64,000 nt of DNA, taken from Chitinophaga caseinilytica (GTDB lineage Bacteria > Bacteroidota > Bacteroidia > Chitinophagales > Chitinophagaceae). The position numbers and the translations under genes were made by a program. Below the pieces are notes generated by a model. It saw only the letters and a program-made list of their open reading frames with translations. It was not told the DNA's origin and ran no database searches. The stretch lies in contig NZ_CP150096.1 in NCBI RefSeq assembly GCF_038396765.1, forward strand, positions 2,525,001 through 2,589,000, written 5' to 3'. Shown piece after piece: positions 17,670 to 27,655 of this stretch; positions within the stretch are counted from its first letter, which is position 1; each line of letters starts with the position of its first letter.

Positions 17670-17759
17670 TACCATTCATTCCTTAAATCATACGATTCAC
17701 GAATCACGGCTTTTCACAGGGACGAACAAGGCGCACATTTGCCTTAAAAAGAACCCCCG

Positions 17760-20093
17760 ATGAAAATGATCTTCGCATTGTGCCTGAGCGTGCTTGCCGC
17801 CAAGAACCTCGTGGCCCAAACGCTTCCCAAACAAACCGTGAAAGGCGTCATCACCGACAAATCCACCCATTTCCCGCTCCCCGGCGCCGCCGTTTCCATT
17901 CCGGCCCTGGGCAAAGGCGCGGCTACCAATGAAAAAGGCGAATTCCGGCTGGCCGATGTGCCCGTGGGCCGGCACAACATCCAGGTGAATATGATGGGAT
18001 ACGAGCCTGTGATGCTGCAAATGGTGGAAGTGAACGCCGGCAAGGAAACCGTCCTCGAAATCCCCCTCACCGAAACCGTCATCACCCTCAAAGGCGCCGA
18101 AGTGACCGTGAAGCGCGGCGAAGGGCCGGTGAGCCCCCTGGCGCTGGCCAGTGCGCGGCAGCTCAATATCGAGGAAGGGATGCGGTATGCCGGCACGCGG
18201 AACGATCCGGCCCGCATGGCGCAGAACTTCGCGGGTGTGTCTGGCGCCAACGACGGCCGGAACGATATCATCATCCGCGGCAACTCGCCCGCCGGTGTAT
18301 TGTGGCGGGCCGAAGGCGTGGATATTCCCAATCCCAACCACTTCAGCACTTTCGGCGCTACGGGCGGCCCGGTAACGATACTGAACACCAACACCTTGCG
18401 GACGTCCTCCTTTTTGACGGGCGCTTTCCCGGCGGATTACGGCAACGCTTTGGCCGGGGCCTTCGATCTGCGGCTGCGCAACGGGAACAAAGACCGGTAC
18501 GAGATGCTGGCGCAAGTGGGTTTTAACGGCTTCGAAGCCGCGGTGGAAGGGCCGATCGGGAAACCCGGCGGCGCCTCGTTCCTTGTGGATTACCGGTATT
18601 CCCTCATCGCCGCGGTGCACGCGCTGGGATTGAGCGTGGGCACCGGCGCCACCGTTCCCAAGTACCAGGACCTCACCATGAAAATCAACCTCCCCACCAA
18701 GCGGGCCGGGACTTTCGGCGTTTTCGCCATGGGCGGCCTGTCCAACATCCACTTCATCCCCGGAGAAGATTCCACCGATCTGTACAACTCGGGTAAATAC
18801 GAAGTGCTGACGACCTCGAACACTGGCGTGGCGGGCCTCACGCACAGCTTCAACTTTTCGCCCAAAACGTATGGCCGCGCTTTCGCCGCCATTTCGGCCG
18901 CGGAAAGTAAAATGGATAATTTCGAAAACAAGGATGAAATACGCGGCAAACGCAGGATGGACCTCGATTACAGCCTGATCCGCACCAGCTTCGGCTATCG
19001 CCTCGATCATAAGTTCAATGCGCGGAACCAACTCAGCGTCGGCGCTTCCGGCGAAAAAATGCAGCTCGATATGCGCAACCGCCGCATCAAAGACGGTGAC
19101 GACGACCTCAGCGAAATGGTGAACGCCAGCAACGGCGCCTGGCTGGGAAAAGGATGGATGAACTGGCAACATCGCGCCGGTAACGATTTTACGTTCAACG
19201 CCGGCGTCTACGGCCAATATTTCGGGCTCAACGATGGATTTGTGGCCGAACCGCGCCTCAACATGAAATACGACCTGTCGAAAAAGCAGTCGCTTACCCT
19301 GGGCCTTGGCCTCCACAGCCAGTTGCAGCAGCTGGAAGTGTACTACAACGAAACCGGCGGAAGCCTCACCAATAAAGATCTCGCGCCCACCCGCGCCATG
19401 CACGCCGTGCTGGGATACGACCAGCTGCTGGGCGAGCGCCTGCGCTTCAAGGCGGAAACGTATTATCAGCATATTTACGATGCGCCGGTGGAACGGGCGC
19501 CTTCGTCGTTCAGCCTGCTGAATTACGGCGCCGACTTCGGATTCCCCGACAAGCCGAACCTCTTCAACAACGGTACCGGTCGGAACTATGGACTGGAGCT
19601 GACGTTGGAGAAATTCCTGCACAAGGGGTTCTACTTCCTCTTCACCCAAAGCCTTTTTGATTCCAAATACCAGGGCAGCGACAAAACCTGGCGCAACACC
19701 GCCTTCAACGCGCAATACGTCACCAACTTCCTCATCGGCCGCGAATGGACGGTGAAGCCGGGTTTCAGCGTGGGGGCAGACAGTAAGGTGAGCGTGGCCG
19801 GCGGGCAATGGTACACGCCTTTCAATGAATCGGCCACCGTGGAAAAGGGGTATGTCGTGTACCAGGAAGACAAGGCGTATTCGCTGCGGAATGATATGTA
19901 TTTCCGCTGGGACCTGAAATTTTCCTTCACCTGGGAGCTTGGCCGCACCACTCAGAAATTCTTTATAGATTTACAGAACCTGACCAACAGGAAGAATATT
20001 TATACCCGCACGATCGACACTGAAACCGGTGTGGTGAAGCAGGTGAACCAGATCGGGCTTTTCCCGAACGTTAACTACCAGTTTACCTTTTAA
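17760..20093 (+). CDS. TonB-dependent receptor with carboxypeptidase-regulatory-like N-terminal domain
   Basis: A 777-residue outer-membrane receptor. It has a signal peptide (about residues 1-19, LVAQ), a CarboxypepD_reg-like beta-sandwich (about 25-110, starting VKGVITDKSTHFPLPGAAV) and a TonB plug (about 120-230, with GVSGANDGRNDIIIRGNSP). A barrel ends in NYQFTF. It is shorter than SusC proteins and has no SusD partner, so it is a stand-alone receptor. Its ligand is unknown. A sensor kinase gene starts 18 bp downstream, suggesting an operon with the LytS/LytTR pair. Confidence 0.88.
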   Translation: MKMIFALCLSVLAAKNLVAQTLPKQTVKGVITDKSTHFPLPGAAVSIPALGKGAATNEKGEFRLADVPVGRHNIQVNMMGYEPVMLQMVEVNAGKETVLEIPLTETVITLKGAEVTVKRGEGPVSPLALASARQLNIEEGMRYAGTRNDPARMAQNFAGVSGANDGRNDIIIRGNSPAGVLWRAEGVDIPNPNHFSTFGATGGPVTILNTNTLRTSSFLTGAFPADYGNALAGAFDLRLRNGNKDRYEMLAQVGFNGFEAAVEGPIGKPGGASFLVDYRYSLIAAVHALGLSVGTGATVPKYQDLTMKINLPTKRAGTFGVFAMGGLSNIHFIPGEDSTDLYNSGKYEVLTTSNTGVAGLTHSFNFSPKTYGRAFAAISAAESKMDNFENKDEIRGKRRMDLDYSLIRTSFGYRLDHKFNARNQLSVGASGEKMQLDMRNRRIKDGDDDLSEMVNASNGAWLGKGWMNWQHRAGNDFTFNAGVYGQYFGLNDGFVAEPRLNMKYDLSKKQSLTLGLGLHSQLQQLEVYYNETGGSLTNKDLAPTRAMHAVLGYDQLLGERLRFKAETYYQHIYDAPVERAPSSFSLLNYGADFGFPDKPNLFNNGTGRNYGLELTLEKFLHKGFYFLFTQSLFDSKYQGSDKTWRNTAFNAQYVTNFLIGREWTVKPGFSVGADSKVSVAGGQWYTPFNESATVEKGYVVYQEDKAYSLRNDMYFRWDLKFSFTWELGRTTQKFFIDLQNLTNRKNIYTRTIDTETGVVKQVNQIGLFPNVNYQFTF

Positions 20094-20111
20094 AGCAAAC
20101 AGACGAGGCTT

Positions 20112-21137
20112 ATGCGCAACAACGAAACGGCGCTTGGATTCAACGATAAATGGTTTGTGTTGCTGGGGATCCCGGTGCTGGGGTTCCTCACGCCGATCAT
20201 GTACTTCGGCGTGAGGTTCACCCGCGAGCCGCGGTACTCCTGGCTGGCTTTCGCCTTCTCCGTGGCCATTACGGCGCTGTTCTGGCTCGGCAACCGCTGG
20301 ATCATCATCCGCACGCGCCGGAAGTTCCCGCTGCTGGCCCAGGCGCCGAAACGGATCGCCATTATGGTTTTGCTGATGTTCGCATTCACATTTGCCGTGT
20401 CGAATTTTAACGGGATCACGCCGCCATTCTGGTCAAACGTAGTGTTGCCCTATCCCGACCTGAATATCGTGGGGATGGTCAACACCCTCATCATCGCCGG
20501 TATTTACGAAGTGATATGGTACCAGGCGCAACTGCGGCTGTCGATGCAGGGCCAGGAAGATCTGCGCAACGAAAGCCTGCAGGCACAGATCCGCGCGCTG
20601 AAAACACAGGTAGACCCGCATTTTCTTTTCAATAACCTCAATACCCTCAGCTCAGTCGTACACAGCGATCCCGACAAGGCGGAACATTTCATCCAGCAGC
20701 TATCCAAACTCTACCGCCATATGCTCGAAGTGCAGGACACGACGCTGGTTACGGTAAAGGAAGAACTGGGCCTGCTGGACGCGTACGTCTATCTTCTCAA
20801 AACCCGCTTCGGCGATAATCTCCGGGTAACCATCGACGTGCCCGAAGCGTACCACGACCGGCGCATCATCCCGTTCGCCCTGCAGATCGTCGTGGAAAAC
20901 GCCATGAAGCATAATGTTGTGTCGGCAGCGCGACCGCTGAACGTGAAGATAGAAGTGGTGCAAGACAAGATCGTGGTGACGAACAACCTCCAGCGCAAAA
21001 TGCACGCGGTGCCGTCTACCGGCAAAGGACTGGAAAACATCAATTCCCGGGTGCGCCTGCTGCGCGAGCAGGAGGTGGAATCCGTGGTGACGGCCGATCA
21101 TTACATCGTTTTACTCCCCATATTCCCTGCAGTATGA
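20112..21137 (+). CDS. LytS-type sensor histidine kinase
   Basis: A 341-residue kinase with four membrane helices in residues 14-140, a short coiled linker, then the His_kinase domain. The phospho-acceptor lies in DPHFLFNNLNTLSS (His about 170), the N box in QIVVENAMKHN (about 257-267), and the G box in GKGLENINSRVRLL. This is the LytS/YehU type, which pairs with LytTR regulators. It follows an orphan TonB receptor and overlaps the next gene by 4 bp (ATGA), indicating translational coupling. Confidence 0.92.
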   Translation: MRNNETALGFNDKWFVLLGIPVLGFLTPIMYFGVRFTREPRYSWLAFAFSVAITALFWLGNRWIIIRTRRKFPLLAQAPKRIAIMVLLMFAFTFAVSNFNGITPPFWSNVVLPYPDLNIVGMVNTLIIAGIYEVIWYQAQLRLSMQGQEDLRNESLQAQIRALKTQVDPHFLFNNLNTLSSVVHSDPDKAEHFIQQLSKLYRHMLEVQDTTLVTVKEELGLLDAYVYLLKTRFGDNLRVTIDVPEAYHDRRIIPFALQIVVENAMKHNVVSAARPLNVKIEVVQDKIVVTNNLQRKMHAVPSTGKGLENINSRVRLLREQEVESVVTADHYIVLLPIFPAV

Positions 21138-21901
21138 TCAAAGTGGTCATTATAGAAGACGAGGCCCCGGCCGCCAACAAGCTCAAAACCTTGCTGAAGC
21201 GCCATGACGAAGAAGTGGAAGTGCTCGCGGTGCTCGACAGTGTGGAGGAATCCGCCAAATGGTTCCGCCATTTCCCCGCGCCCGACCTTATTTTCATGGA
21301 CGTGCAGCTGGCAGACGGCCTCAGCCTCGAAATCTTCAAACAGGCGAGCCTCAACGCGCCCGTGATTTTCACTACGGCCTACGACCAGTACATGCTCCAG
21401 GCCTTCCGCAACAACGGGATCGAGTATCTCCTCAAACCGCTCGACGAGGCCGAATTGCGCCAGGCACTTGCCAAATTCCGGCAGTTCTGCCAGCCGAAGC
21501 AAGAAGCCGGGGGGTGGGAAGACAAGATCCACCAGCTGCTGCAATACGTGCAGCCTTCGGGCCACAAGGAGCGCTTTCTCGTGAAAAGCGGGCAACAGTT
21601 GTATTACGTGAACACGGCCGACCTGGCCTGCCTCTATGCAGACGGCAAGCTCGTCTACGCCATTGATTTCGCGGGGAAGAAGCATGTGATGGAAGACAAT
21701 CTCGCTACTATCGAGCAGCAACTGCCGGTGCGGGAATTCTACCGGGTGAGCCGCCACCTGGTGGTGCATGTGAAAAGCGTCCGCAGGGTGCATCCCTGGT
21801 TCAGCGGCCGCCTGAAGCTCGATCTGGAGCCTTCGCCGGCGGTGGACCTGGAAGTGAGCCGCGACCGGGTGGCGGGGTTCAAGGAATGGCTGGGGAAATA
21901 A
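21134..21901 (+). CDS. LytTR family response regulator
   Basis: A 255-residue two-domain regulator. The receiver occupies residues 1-120, with the phospho-accepting Asp56 in DLIFMDVQ, acidic pocket ED at 8-9 and Lys in LLKPLDEAE. The LytTR DNA-binding domain occupies about 148-250 (ERFLVKSGQQLYYV...FYRVSRHLVVHVKSV). It is coupled to the upstream sensor kinase. Targets may include the upstream TonB receptor, but no direct-repeat operator was identified. A terminator follows at 21926. Confidence 0.93.
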   Translation: MIKVVIIEDEAPAANKLKTLLKRHDEEVEVLAVLDSVEESAKWFRHFPAPDLIFMDVQLADGLSLEIFKQASLNAPVIFTTAYDQYMLQAFRNNGIEYLLKPLDEAELRQALAKFRQFCQPKQEAGGWEDKIHQLLQYVQPSGHKERFLVKSGQQLYYVNTADLACLYADGKLVYAIDFAGKKHVMEDNLATIEQQLPVREFYRVSRHLVVHVKSVRRVHPWFSGRLKLDLEPSPAVDLEVSRDRVAGFKEWLGK

Positions 21902-21925
21902 GTTTTTAGTTTGCCATACAAAGAA

Positions 21926-21958
21926 AAAGGGCTGCCGGAGAAATCCGGTCAGCCCTTT
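21926..21958. terminator. Bidirectional rho-independent terminator
   Basis: Hairpin AAAGGGCTG...CAGCCCTTT with an inner CCGG/CCGG stem. It separates the convergent LytTR regulator and TlpA-like genes and has A/T runs on both sides. Confidence 0.8.
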
Positions 21959-21978
21959 ATAATTCAACTGTGGTACGC

Positions 21979-23109
21979 TTATTTGATCACTTCCGCGAGT
22001 TTGGCGGCCAGTGCATCGCCACGGAGGTTCTTGGCGATGATTTTGCCTTGCGGATCGAGCAGGAAGTTCTGCGGGATGGCGCGCACGGCGTAAAGGGCGG
22101 CGGCTTCGTTTTTCCAGAATTTCAGGTCGGAAACCTGCGTCCAGGTGAGGCCGTCGTCAGCGATCGCTTTCAGCCATTTGTCTTTTGCATTGGGCTGGTC
22201 GAGGGAAACGCCGAGGATGGTGAAGTTTTTGTCTTTGAATTCGTTGTACGCTTTCACGACGTGCGGGTTTTCTGCACGGCAGGGGCCGCACCAGGAAGCC
22301 CAGAAGTCGATCAGCACGTATTTACCGCGGAAAGACGCCAGGGAAACGGGTTTCCCTTCGGTGTCGTTCTGGGTGAAATCGGGAGCGGTGGCGCCGATGG
22401 AAACGGCTTTCACTTTTTCGAGCATGTCTGCATAAGCCTTGCCATCTGCGCTGGATTGCACGGCGGGAGCCAGTTTGGCGAACATGGGCTGGATGGTGCC
22501 GTAGTCGGGCGCGGAGCCGGCGAATTGTTTCAGGGCTTCGAGGCCGGGGAGGGTTTTGGTATGCGTTTCCGCGAATTTCTTCATGATCGCATCTTCGTCA
22601 TCGCCGATCTGTTTGCTTTCGGCCATGATGGCAGCCATCCAAACGGAATCTTTCTTCTGCTCGTCGGTAGATCCGTAGTATTTGGCCATGAGGGCTTTGT
22701 TCTTGTCCATCAAGGGTTTCAGCTGGGTTTCCAGGGCCACCTGGTCGGTGGTGTGCACGCCGCCTTTCACGGTAGCGTTTTTCAGGGAATCCGCGCTCTT
22801 GATGTTTACGGTGCCGGGCTCCAGGTAAATTTTTACCGATTCGCCGTTACGTGAAGAACGGGGGGCGTTCGGGCCGTAATCCATTACCACGGTAGCTTTG
22901 GTGATACCGGCAACGGAGCCGCTGAAGGAGAATTCACCGTTTTTCAGCGTGGAGGAATCTTTCTTCTGATCGCCGTCTACGGTATAAATAAGATAAGCCT
23001 GGGTGGGGGCGTTATGGCTGCCGACCTTGCCTTTTACGGCGTACTTGGTTTGGGCATGTACGAGCGCCGGCAGGAGGAGCACTGCAGGCAGGATCTGTAA
23101 TCTTTTCAT
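21979..23109 (-). CDS. TlpA-like thiol-disulfide oxidoreductase with DUF4369-type N-terminal domain
   Basis: A 376-residue exported protein with a signal peptide (about 1-19, ALVHAQ). It has a beta-rich DUF4369-like domain (about 22-120, KYAVKGKVGSHNAP) and a helical middle. The C-terminal thioredoxin-fold domain (about 235-376) has the active site WASWCGPC (Cys274, Cys277) and a cis-Pro loop AIPQNFLLD. Bacteroidota encode many such periplasmic or outer-membrane-associated thioredoxins, and the exact substrate is unknown. It is monocistronic and convergent with the LytTR gene. Confidence 0.9.
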   Translation of the reverse strand: MKRLQILPAVLLLPALVHAQTKYAVKGKVGSHNAPTQAYLIYTVDGDQKKDSSTLKNGEFSFSGSVAGITKATVVMDYGPNAPRSSRNGESVKIYLEPGTVNIKSADSLKNATVKGGVHTTDQVALETQLKPLMDKNKALMAKYYGSTDEQKKDSVWMAAIMAESKQIGDDEDAIMKKFAETHTKTLPGLEALKQFAGSAPDYGTIQPMFAKLAPAVQSSADGKAYADMLEKVKAVSIGATAPDFTQNDTEGKPVSLASFRGKYVLIDFWASWCGPCRAENPHVVKAYNEFKDKNFTILGVSLDQPNAKDKWLKAIADDGLTWTQVSDLKFWKNEAAALYAVRAIPQNFLLDPQGKIIAKNLRGDALAAKLAEVIK

Positions 23110-23188
23110 TTGATTGGTTTGATTTTACGTCCTAAAAGTAGGGAAAGAATTCGGTTGACAGGTTGCCGTTTGTCACAAAATACAGGGC

Positions 23189-24106
23189 TTACCCACCCCT
23201 TTGCTGCCGGTACTGGTTGGGGGATATGCCCATCAGCCGGGTAAAAAACCGCGAAAAATAGTACGGATCGCTCATGCCCACGCTGGCCGCCACCTCCTTG
23301 ATCCGCATATCGCTGTACAACAGCAGTTCACAGGCTTTCTGCACCTTCAGGTTGTTGAAATACTCGATGGGCGTGTATCCCGTCTTCTTTTTGAACTGGT
23401 GCACGAAATGGGAAACGGACAGGTTCGCTTCCTCCGCCAGCTGCTGCAACGTGAGCTGCCCGCCGATCTGCAATTTCATCTGCCGGGTTGCCGTTGCCAC
23501 GATCTCCCGGCTGTCGCCCGTTGTATCCGGGGTGAACCGTTCCGGGAAAAGGAGGGAGGCGAGGAATTGGCCGAAACAGAGGTTGGCATACAGGATGTTG
23601 TCGAGGTCGTACCCGCTTTCCAGCTGCCGGTAAATAGACCCGAACAGCGCGATGCGCTGGTCCAGCCAGGGAACGGTGCCCTTCAGCGACGCGGTTTTGT
23701 GCTCCAGCGTGCGGGCCACGGCGTCGGAGGCGCTTCCCACGAAATGCACCCAGTAAATCGTCCACGGATCGTCTTCGTCCGCACGGTAAGTATGGGCCGT
23801 TTTCCGGGGAATGACGAAAAAGTCGCCGGCGCCGATGGTAAACGTCTGCCGGTTGAACCGGGCGCTGCCCCGGCCGTCTACACAATAAATAAGGATATGC
23901 TGGTCTACCCCTTCCGGCCGCACCCGGTGATGGTAGCGGGCCTTGGGATAATAACCCATATCGGTAATGTAAAGTCCTGCCGTTAATTCATTTCGTGCGC
24001 ACTGTTCCTCGAGAATTTTGCGGGGGATGACGATCGACTGCTGTCCGTCGAATCCATCTTTTTCTTCATACGTGGTATAGTTGAGGCTGGTCGTAAGATT
24101 GTCCAT
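23189..24106 (-). CDS. AraC family transcriptional regulator (cupin sensor)
   Basis: A 305-residue regulator. An N-terminal AraC-binding cupin (about 40-170, HHRVRPEGVDQHILIYCVDG...FFVIPRKTAHTYRA) is followed by two C-terminal helix-turn-helices (about 205-300, LQQLAEEANLSVSHFVHQFKK and IKEVAASVGMSDPYYFSRFF). The ATG at 24106 (MDNLTTSLNY) is preferred over an upstream GTG. It is divergent from the SusC/SusD operon (267 bp between starts), so it likely senses a sugar or related ligand and controls that operon. Confidence 0.92.
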   Translation of the reverse strand: MDNLTTSLNYTTYEEKDGFDGQQSIVIPRKILEEQCARNELTAGLYITDMGYYPKARYHHRVRPEGVDQHILIYCVDGRGSARFNRQTFTIGAGDFFVIPRKTAHTYRADEDDPWTIYWVHFVGSASDAVARTLEHKTASLKGTVPWLDQRIALFGSIYRQLESGYDLDNILYANLCFGQFLASLLFPERFTPDTTGDSREIVATATRQMKLQIGGQLTLQQLAEEANLSVSHFVHQFKKKTGYTPIEYFNNLKVQKACELLLYSDMRIKEVAASVGMSDPYYFSRFFTRLMGISPNQYRQQRGG

Positions 24107-24292
24107 TTCAGGACAGCGGTTGCCGCTTGCCGGCACGTACCTTAAATATACGTTATGCCCGTGGTTTATTGTTAGCGTTTATTATCAAAGATCGATACAG
24201 GATTTGCAGGGCTCAAATCGGTGCCAATCTATTTCGGCATAAAATCCATCATTAACCTTCTCGCATCCATTTTCCCGATTGAATTACTCTTT

Positions 24293-24300
24293 TAGATTTG
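24293..24300 (+). promoter_or_regulatory. Bacteroidota -7 promoter element (TAGATTTG) of the SusC operon
   Basis: Perfect TAnnTTTG, 73 bp before the susC-like ATG, with a T-rich -33-like TTTTC about 19 bp upstream. The 267-bp intergenic region shared with the AraC gene otherwise shows no repeat I can define. Confidence 0.5.
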
Positions 24301-24373
24301 TTGCACAATACATTAGGAAAAAGATCAGCAATAAGTCAACCAAACCAGTTACTAAAGCATTAAAATCTCCGCT

Positions 24374-27300
24374 ATGAAAGTGATCCACGTTCGTTTCCGA
24401 ACGGGCAGGCAAGCGATTTGTCCGCCCGGGGAGAAACATTTTTCCCGATTCATCCCGATATTCCTGACAGCGCTCGTCTTTCTGGCGTTCCTGCTGCTTT
24501 CGCCCGGTCGGGCCGTTGCGCAGGAGAAGGGCGCGAATACGGTAACGGGCAGTGTGAAGGATTCCGTAGGCAACCCTTTGCCCGGGGTCTCCGTCATCGT
24601 GATGGGCCATTCCGGAAAAGGCACTTCCTCCAATGCCGACGGCCGGTTCATCATCGACGTGCCGCCCAACGTTACGCTGCAATTCGTGCTCATGGGCTAT
24701 GAATCCGTGCTGGTGCCGCTGGCAGGCCGGCAATCCGTACATGTGGTGCTGAAGGAAAAGGTCAGCCAGCTGACGGATGTCGTGATCACGGCCTACGGTA
24801 AAAAGCAGCAGAAAGAGGCCATCGTGGGGGCGGTTACGACCGTCAACCCCAAAGACCTCAAAATCCCCGCCAGCAACCTCACCACCGCACTGGCCGGGCA
24901 AGTGGCCGGGATGATCGCTTATCAGCGGAGCGGACAGCCGGGGCAAGACAATGCCTCCTTCTTCGTGCGCGGCGTCACCACTTTCGGGTACAAGCAAGAC
25001 CCGCTCATCCTCATCGATAACGTGGAGCTGACGACTACCGACCTGGCCCGCCTGCAGGTAGACGATATCGCCAGCTTCTCCATCCTCAAAGACGCCAGCG
25101 CCACGTCGCTCTACGGCGCGCGCGGCGCCAATGGCGTTATCCTCGTCACCACGAAAGAAGGAAAGGCCGGCAAGGCGAAAATCAATTTCCGGTTCGAGAA
25201 TTCCATGTCGCAGGCTACCCGCAACCTCAAATTCGCCGACCCTGTGCAGTACATGGAGTTGTATAATGAAGCCATCGAAACGCGGGATTCCCTCGGTGTT
25301 CCGCGCTTCGACCAGAACAAGATCAACCACACAAAGAACGGCGACAACAAATTCGTGTATCCCGCGGTTGACTGGATGAGCGAGCTGTTCAAAAAACGGA
25401 CGAACAACCAGCGCGCCAACCTCAGCGTAGGCGGCGGCGGGGAGATCGCGCGGTATTATGTGGCGGGCTCGTACAGCCGCGACAATGGTATCCTGAAAGT
25501 GAGCCCTGTCAACAATTTCAACAACAACGTGCGGCTGAACAACTATCAGTTGCGGTCCAACGTCAACATCAACCTCACTAAATCCACGGAATTGGTGGTG
25601 CGCCTGTCCGGCAACTTCGATGAATATACCGGGCCGATAACGGGAGACGCCTCGTTCAGCACCGATCTGTATTCGCAGGTGATGCATACCAGCCCCGTAG
25701 ACTTTCCCGCGTTTTTCACGCCAGATTCCTCTACCTATTTCGAAAAGCATATCCTGTTCGGCAACAAAGCGCGGGAAAATGGCTCGCTGGGCGTGAACCC
25801 TTACGCACAGCTCATGCGCGGGTACAAAAACTTCTCCCAGTCGCGCATGTCTGCCCAGCTGGAATTGACGCAGAACCTTTCGTTCATCACGAAAGGGCTT
25901 AATTTCCGCGGGATGCTGACTACGAACCGGTTTTCGTTTTTCGACGTTGCCCGTCAATACAAACCGTTTTACTACCAGGTCAGCGATTACGATAAGCAGT
26001 CGGACAAATACCGGCTGATGTGGCTGAACAACAAGCCCAACGAGGCTACGGAATACCTGGATTACTCGCCGGGCAGCCGCAGCATTTCGACGTTCGTGTA
26101 CATGCAGGGCATGCTGGATTACAACCGCAGTTTCGGCGATCATACCATCAGCAGCACTTTGATCGGCACGCGCCAGCAGACGCTGACGACCGATGGGTCT
26201 TCGCTGCAATCGTCGCTGCCGTACCGCAACCTCGGCCTGGCGGGGCGCGCCACGTATTCTTACCTGAGCCGCTATTTCCTGGAGTTCAACTTCGGGTATA
26301 ACGGCAGTGAGCGCTTTTCGTCGAACAACCGGTTCGGTTTTTTCCCGACGATCGGTGCATCGTGGGTGATTTCCAATGAAAGGATGTGGGAGCCGCTGCG
26401 CGATGTGGTGACCCGCGCCAAAGTGCGGGCCAGTTACGGCCTGGTGGGGAACGACGCCATCAGCGGACAGCGGTTCTTCTATATGTCTGAAGTAGACATG
26501 AACGCGGGTTATGGTTCCATATTCGGGAAGAACAACGGTTACAGCCGCAATGGAGTCGCGATCCGGAACTACGAAAACCGCGACGTGACCTGGGAAACTT
26601 CCCGCCAAACGAACCTCGGCCTGGAACTGAGCCTCTTCGGCAAAGTGAATTTTATCGGTGAGGTATATCACCAGTTGCGGTCCAATATCCTGCAGCAACG
26701 CGCGTCCATCCCCAATACCTCCGGGCTGGAAGCGGGCATCAGCGCCAATATCGGAGAAGCGGAATCCCGCGGAATGGACCTTTCGCTGGATTACAAGCAG
26801 AATTTCGGAAAAGAGCTCTGGGCGGCCGTCCGCGCCAATCTCACCTATGCTACCAACAAGTACAGGGTGTATGAGGAACCCCAGTTCAAGGAGCCCTGGC
26901 GCTCCCGCGTGGGCAATTCCATCGGACAGACTTACGGTTTTATCGCGGAAAGATTGTTTGTGGACGACGCCGAAGTGGCCAATTCGCCCAAACAGAATTT
27001 CAACGGGTTCGTGCCCCGTGGTGGCGACATCAAATACAAGGACGTCAACGGCGACGGTGAGATCACCGAACGCGATATGGTGCCCATCGGTTTGCCCACC
27101 ACGCCTGAGCTGGTATATGGCGCCGGATTCTCCGTGGGCTATAAAAGCTTCGACGTTTCCGCGTTTTTCCAGGGCCTGGGCCGCGAGTCGTTCTTCATCG
27201 ATGTTTCGGATTACGACCGCCGGGGCGGGGAATATTACAACAGCACCATGCCTTTCATCGACAACGGGCAAGTACTCAAGGCATATGCAGACAATCACTG

Positions 27301-27637
27301 GTCGGAACAAAACCAGAACATCTACGCCATGATGCCCCGCCTGTCTGCCGCCATGAACTTCAATTCGGCGCCGTGGCCGCGTGAAGGGGAAACCATCGCC
27401 AACACCTGGTTCATGCGCAATGGGGCGTTCCTGCGGCTGAAAAGCGTGGAAGTGGGGTATACCATCCCGAAACACGTCCTCAAACGCTACCACATCGAAA
27501 ACCTGCGGGTGTACTTCAACGGGCTCAACCTGCATACCTGGAGCAGCTTCAAGCTGTGGGACCCGGAAATGGGCGGCAGGGGCCTGGCTTACCCACTGCA
27601 GAAGGTGTTCAACATCGGCGTAAACATCAATCTGTAG
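24374..27637 (+). CDS. SusC/RagA family TonB-linked outer-membrane protein
   Basis: A 1087-residue nutrient receptor. It has a long N-terminal signal (charged residues 1-25, then a hydrophobic core ending AVAQ near 51) and a CarboxypepD_reg-like domain (about 58-135). A TonB-box-like stretch (TDVVITAYGKKQQKEAIVGAV) precedes the plug, which has the SusC signature SLYGARGANGVILVTTK near residue 245. A 22-strand barrel runs to the C-terminus. With the SusD lipoprotein 18 bp downstream it forms a bivalve uptake complex for oligomeric substrates. Confidence 0.95.
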   Translation: MKVIHVRFRTGRQAICPPGEKHFSRFIPIFLTALVFLAFLLLSPGRAVAQEKGANTVTGSVKDSVGNPLPGVSVIVMGHSGKGTSSNADGRFIIDVPPNVTLQFVLMGYESVLVPLAGRQSVHVVLKEKVSQLTDVVITAYGKKQQKEAIVGAVTTVNPKDLKIPASNLTTALAGQVAGMIAYQRSGQPGQDNASFFVRGVTTFGYKQDPLILIDNVELTTTDLARLQVDDIASFSILKDASATSLYGARGANGVILVTTKEGKAGKAKINFRFENSMSQATRNLKFADPVQYMELYNEAIETRDSLGVPRFDQNKINHTKNGDNKFVYPAVDWMSELFKKRTNNQRANLSVGGGGEIARYYVAGSYSRDNGILKVSPVNNFNNNVRLNNYQLRSNVNINLTKSTELVVRLSGNFDEYTGPITGDASFSTDLYSQVMHTSPVDFPAFFTPDSSTYFEKHILFGNKARENGSLGVNPYAQLMRGYKNFSQSRMSAQLELTQNLSFITKGLNFRGMLTTNRFSFFDVARQYKPFYYQVSDYDKQSDKYRLMWLNNKPNEATEYLDYSPGSRSISTFVYMQGMLDYNRSFGDHTISSTLIGTRQQTLTTDGSSLQSSLPYRNLGLAGRATYSYLSRYFLEFNFGYNGSERFSSNNRFGFFPTIGASWVISNERMWEPLRDVVTRAKVRASYGLVGNDAISGQRFFYMSEVDMNAGYGSIFGKNNGYSRNGVAIRNYENRDVTWETSRQTNLGLELSLFGKVNFIGEVYHQLRSNILQQRASIPNTSGLEAGISANIGEAESRGMDLSLDYKQNFGKELWAAVRANLTYATNKYRVYEEPQFKEPWRSRVGNSIGQTYGFIAERLFVDDAEVANSPKQNFNGFVPRGGDIKYKDVNGDGEITERDMVPIGLPTTPELVYGAGFSVGYKSFDVSAFFQGLGRESFFIDVSDYDRRGGEYYNSTMPFIDNGQVLKAYADNHWSEQNQNIYAMMPRLSAAMNFNSAPWPREGETIANTWFMRNGAFLRLKSVEVGYTIPKHVLKRYHIENLRVYFNGLNLHTWSSFKLWDPEMGGRGLAYPLQKVFNIGVNINL

Positions 27638-27655
27638 CCATTTAAAACGCAAATC

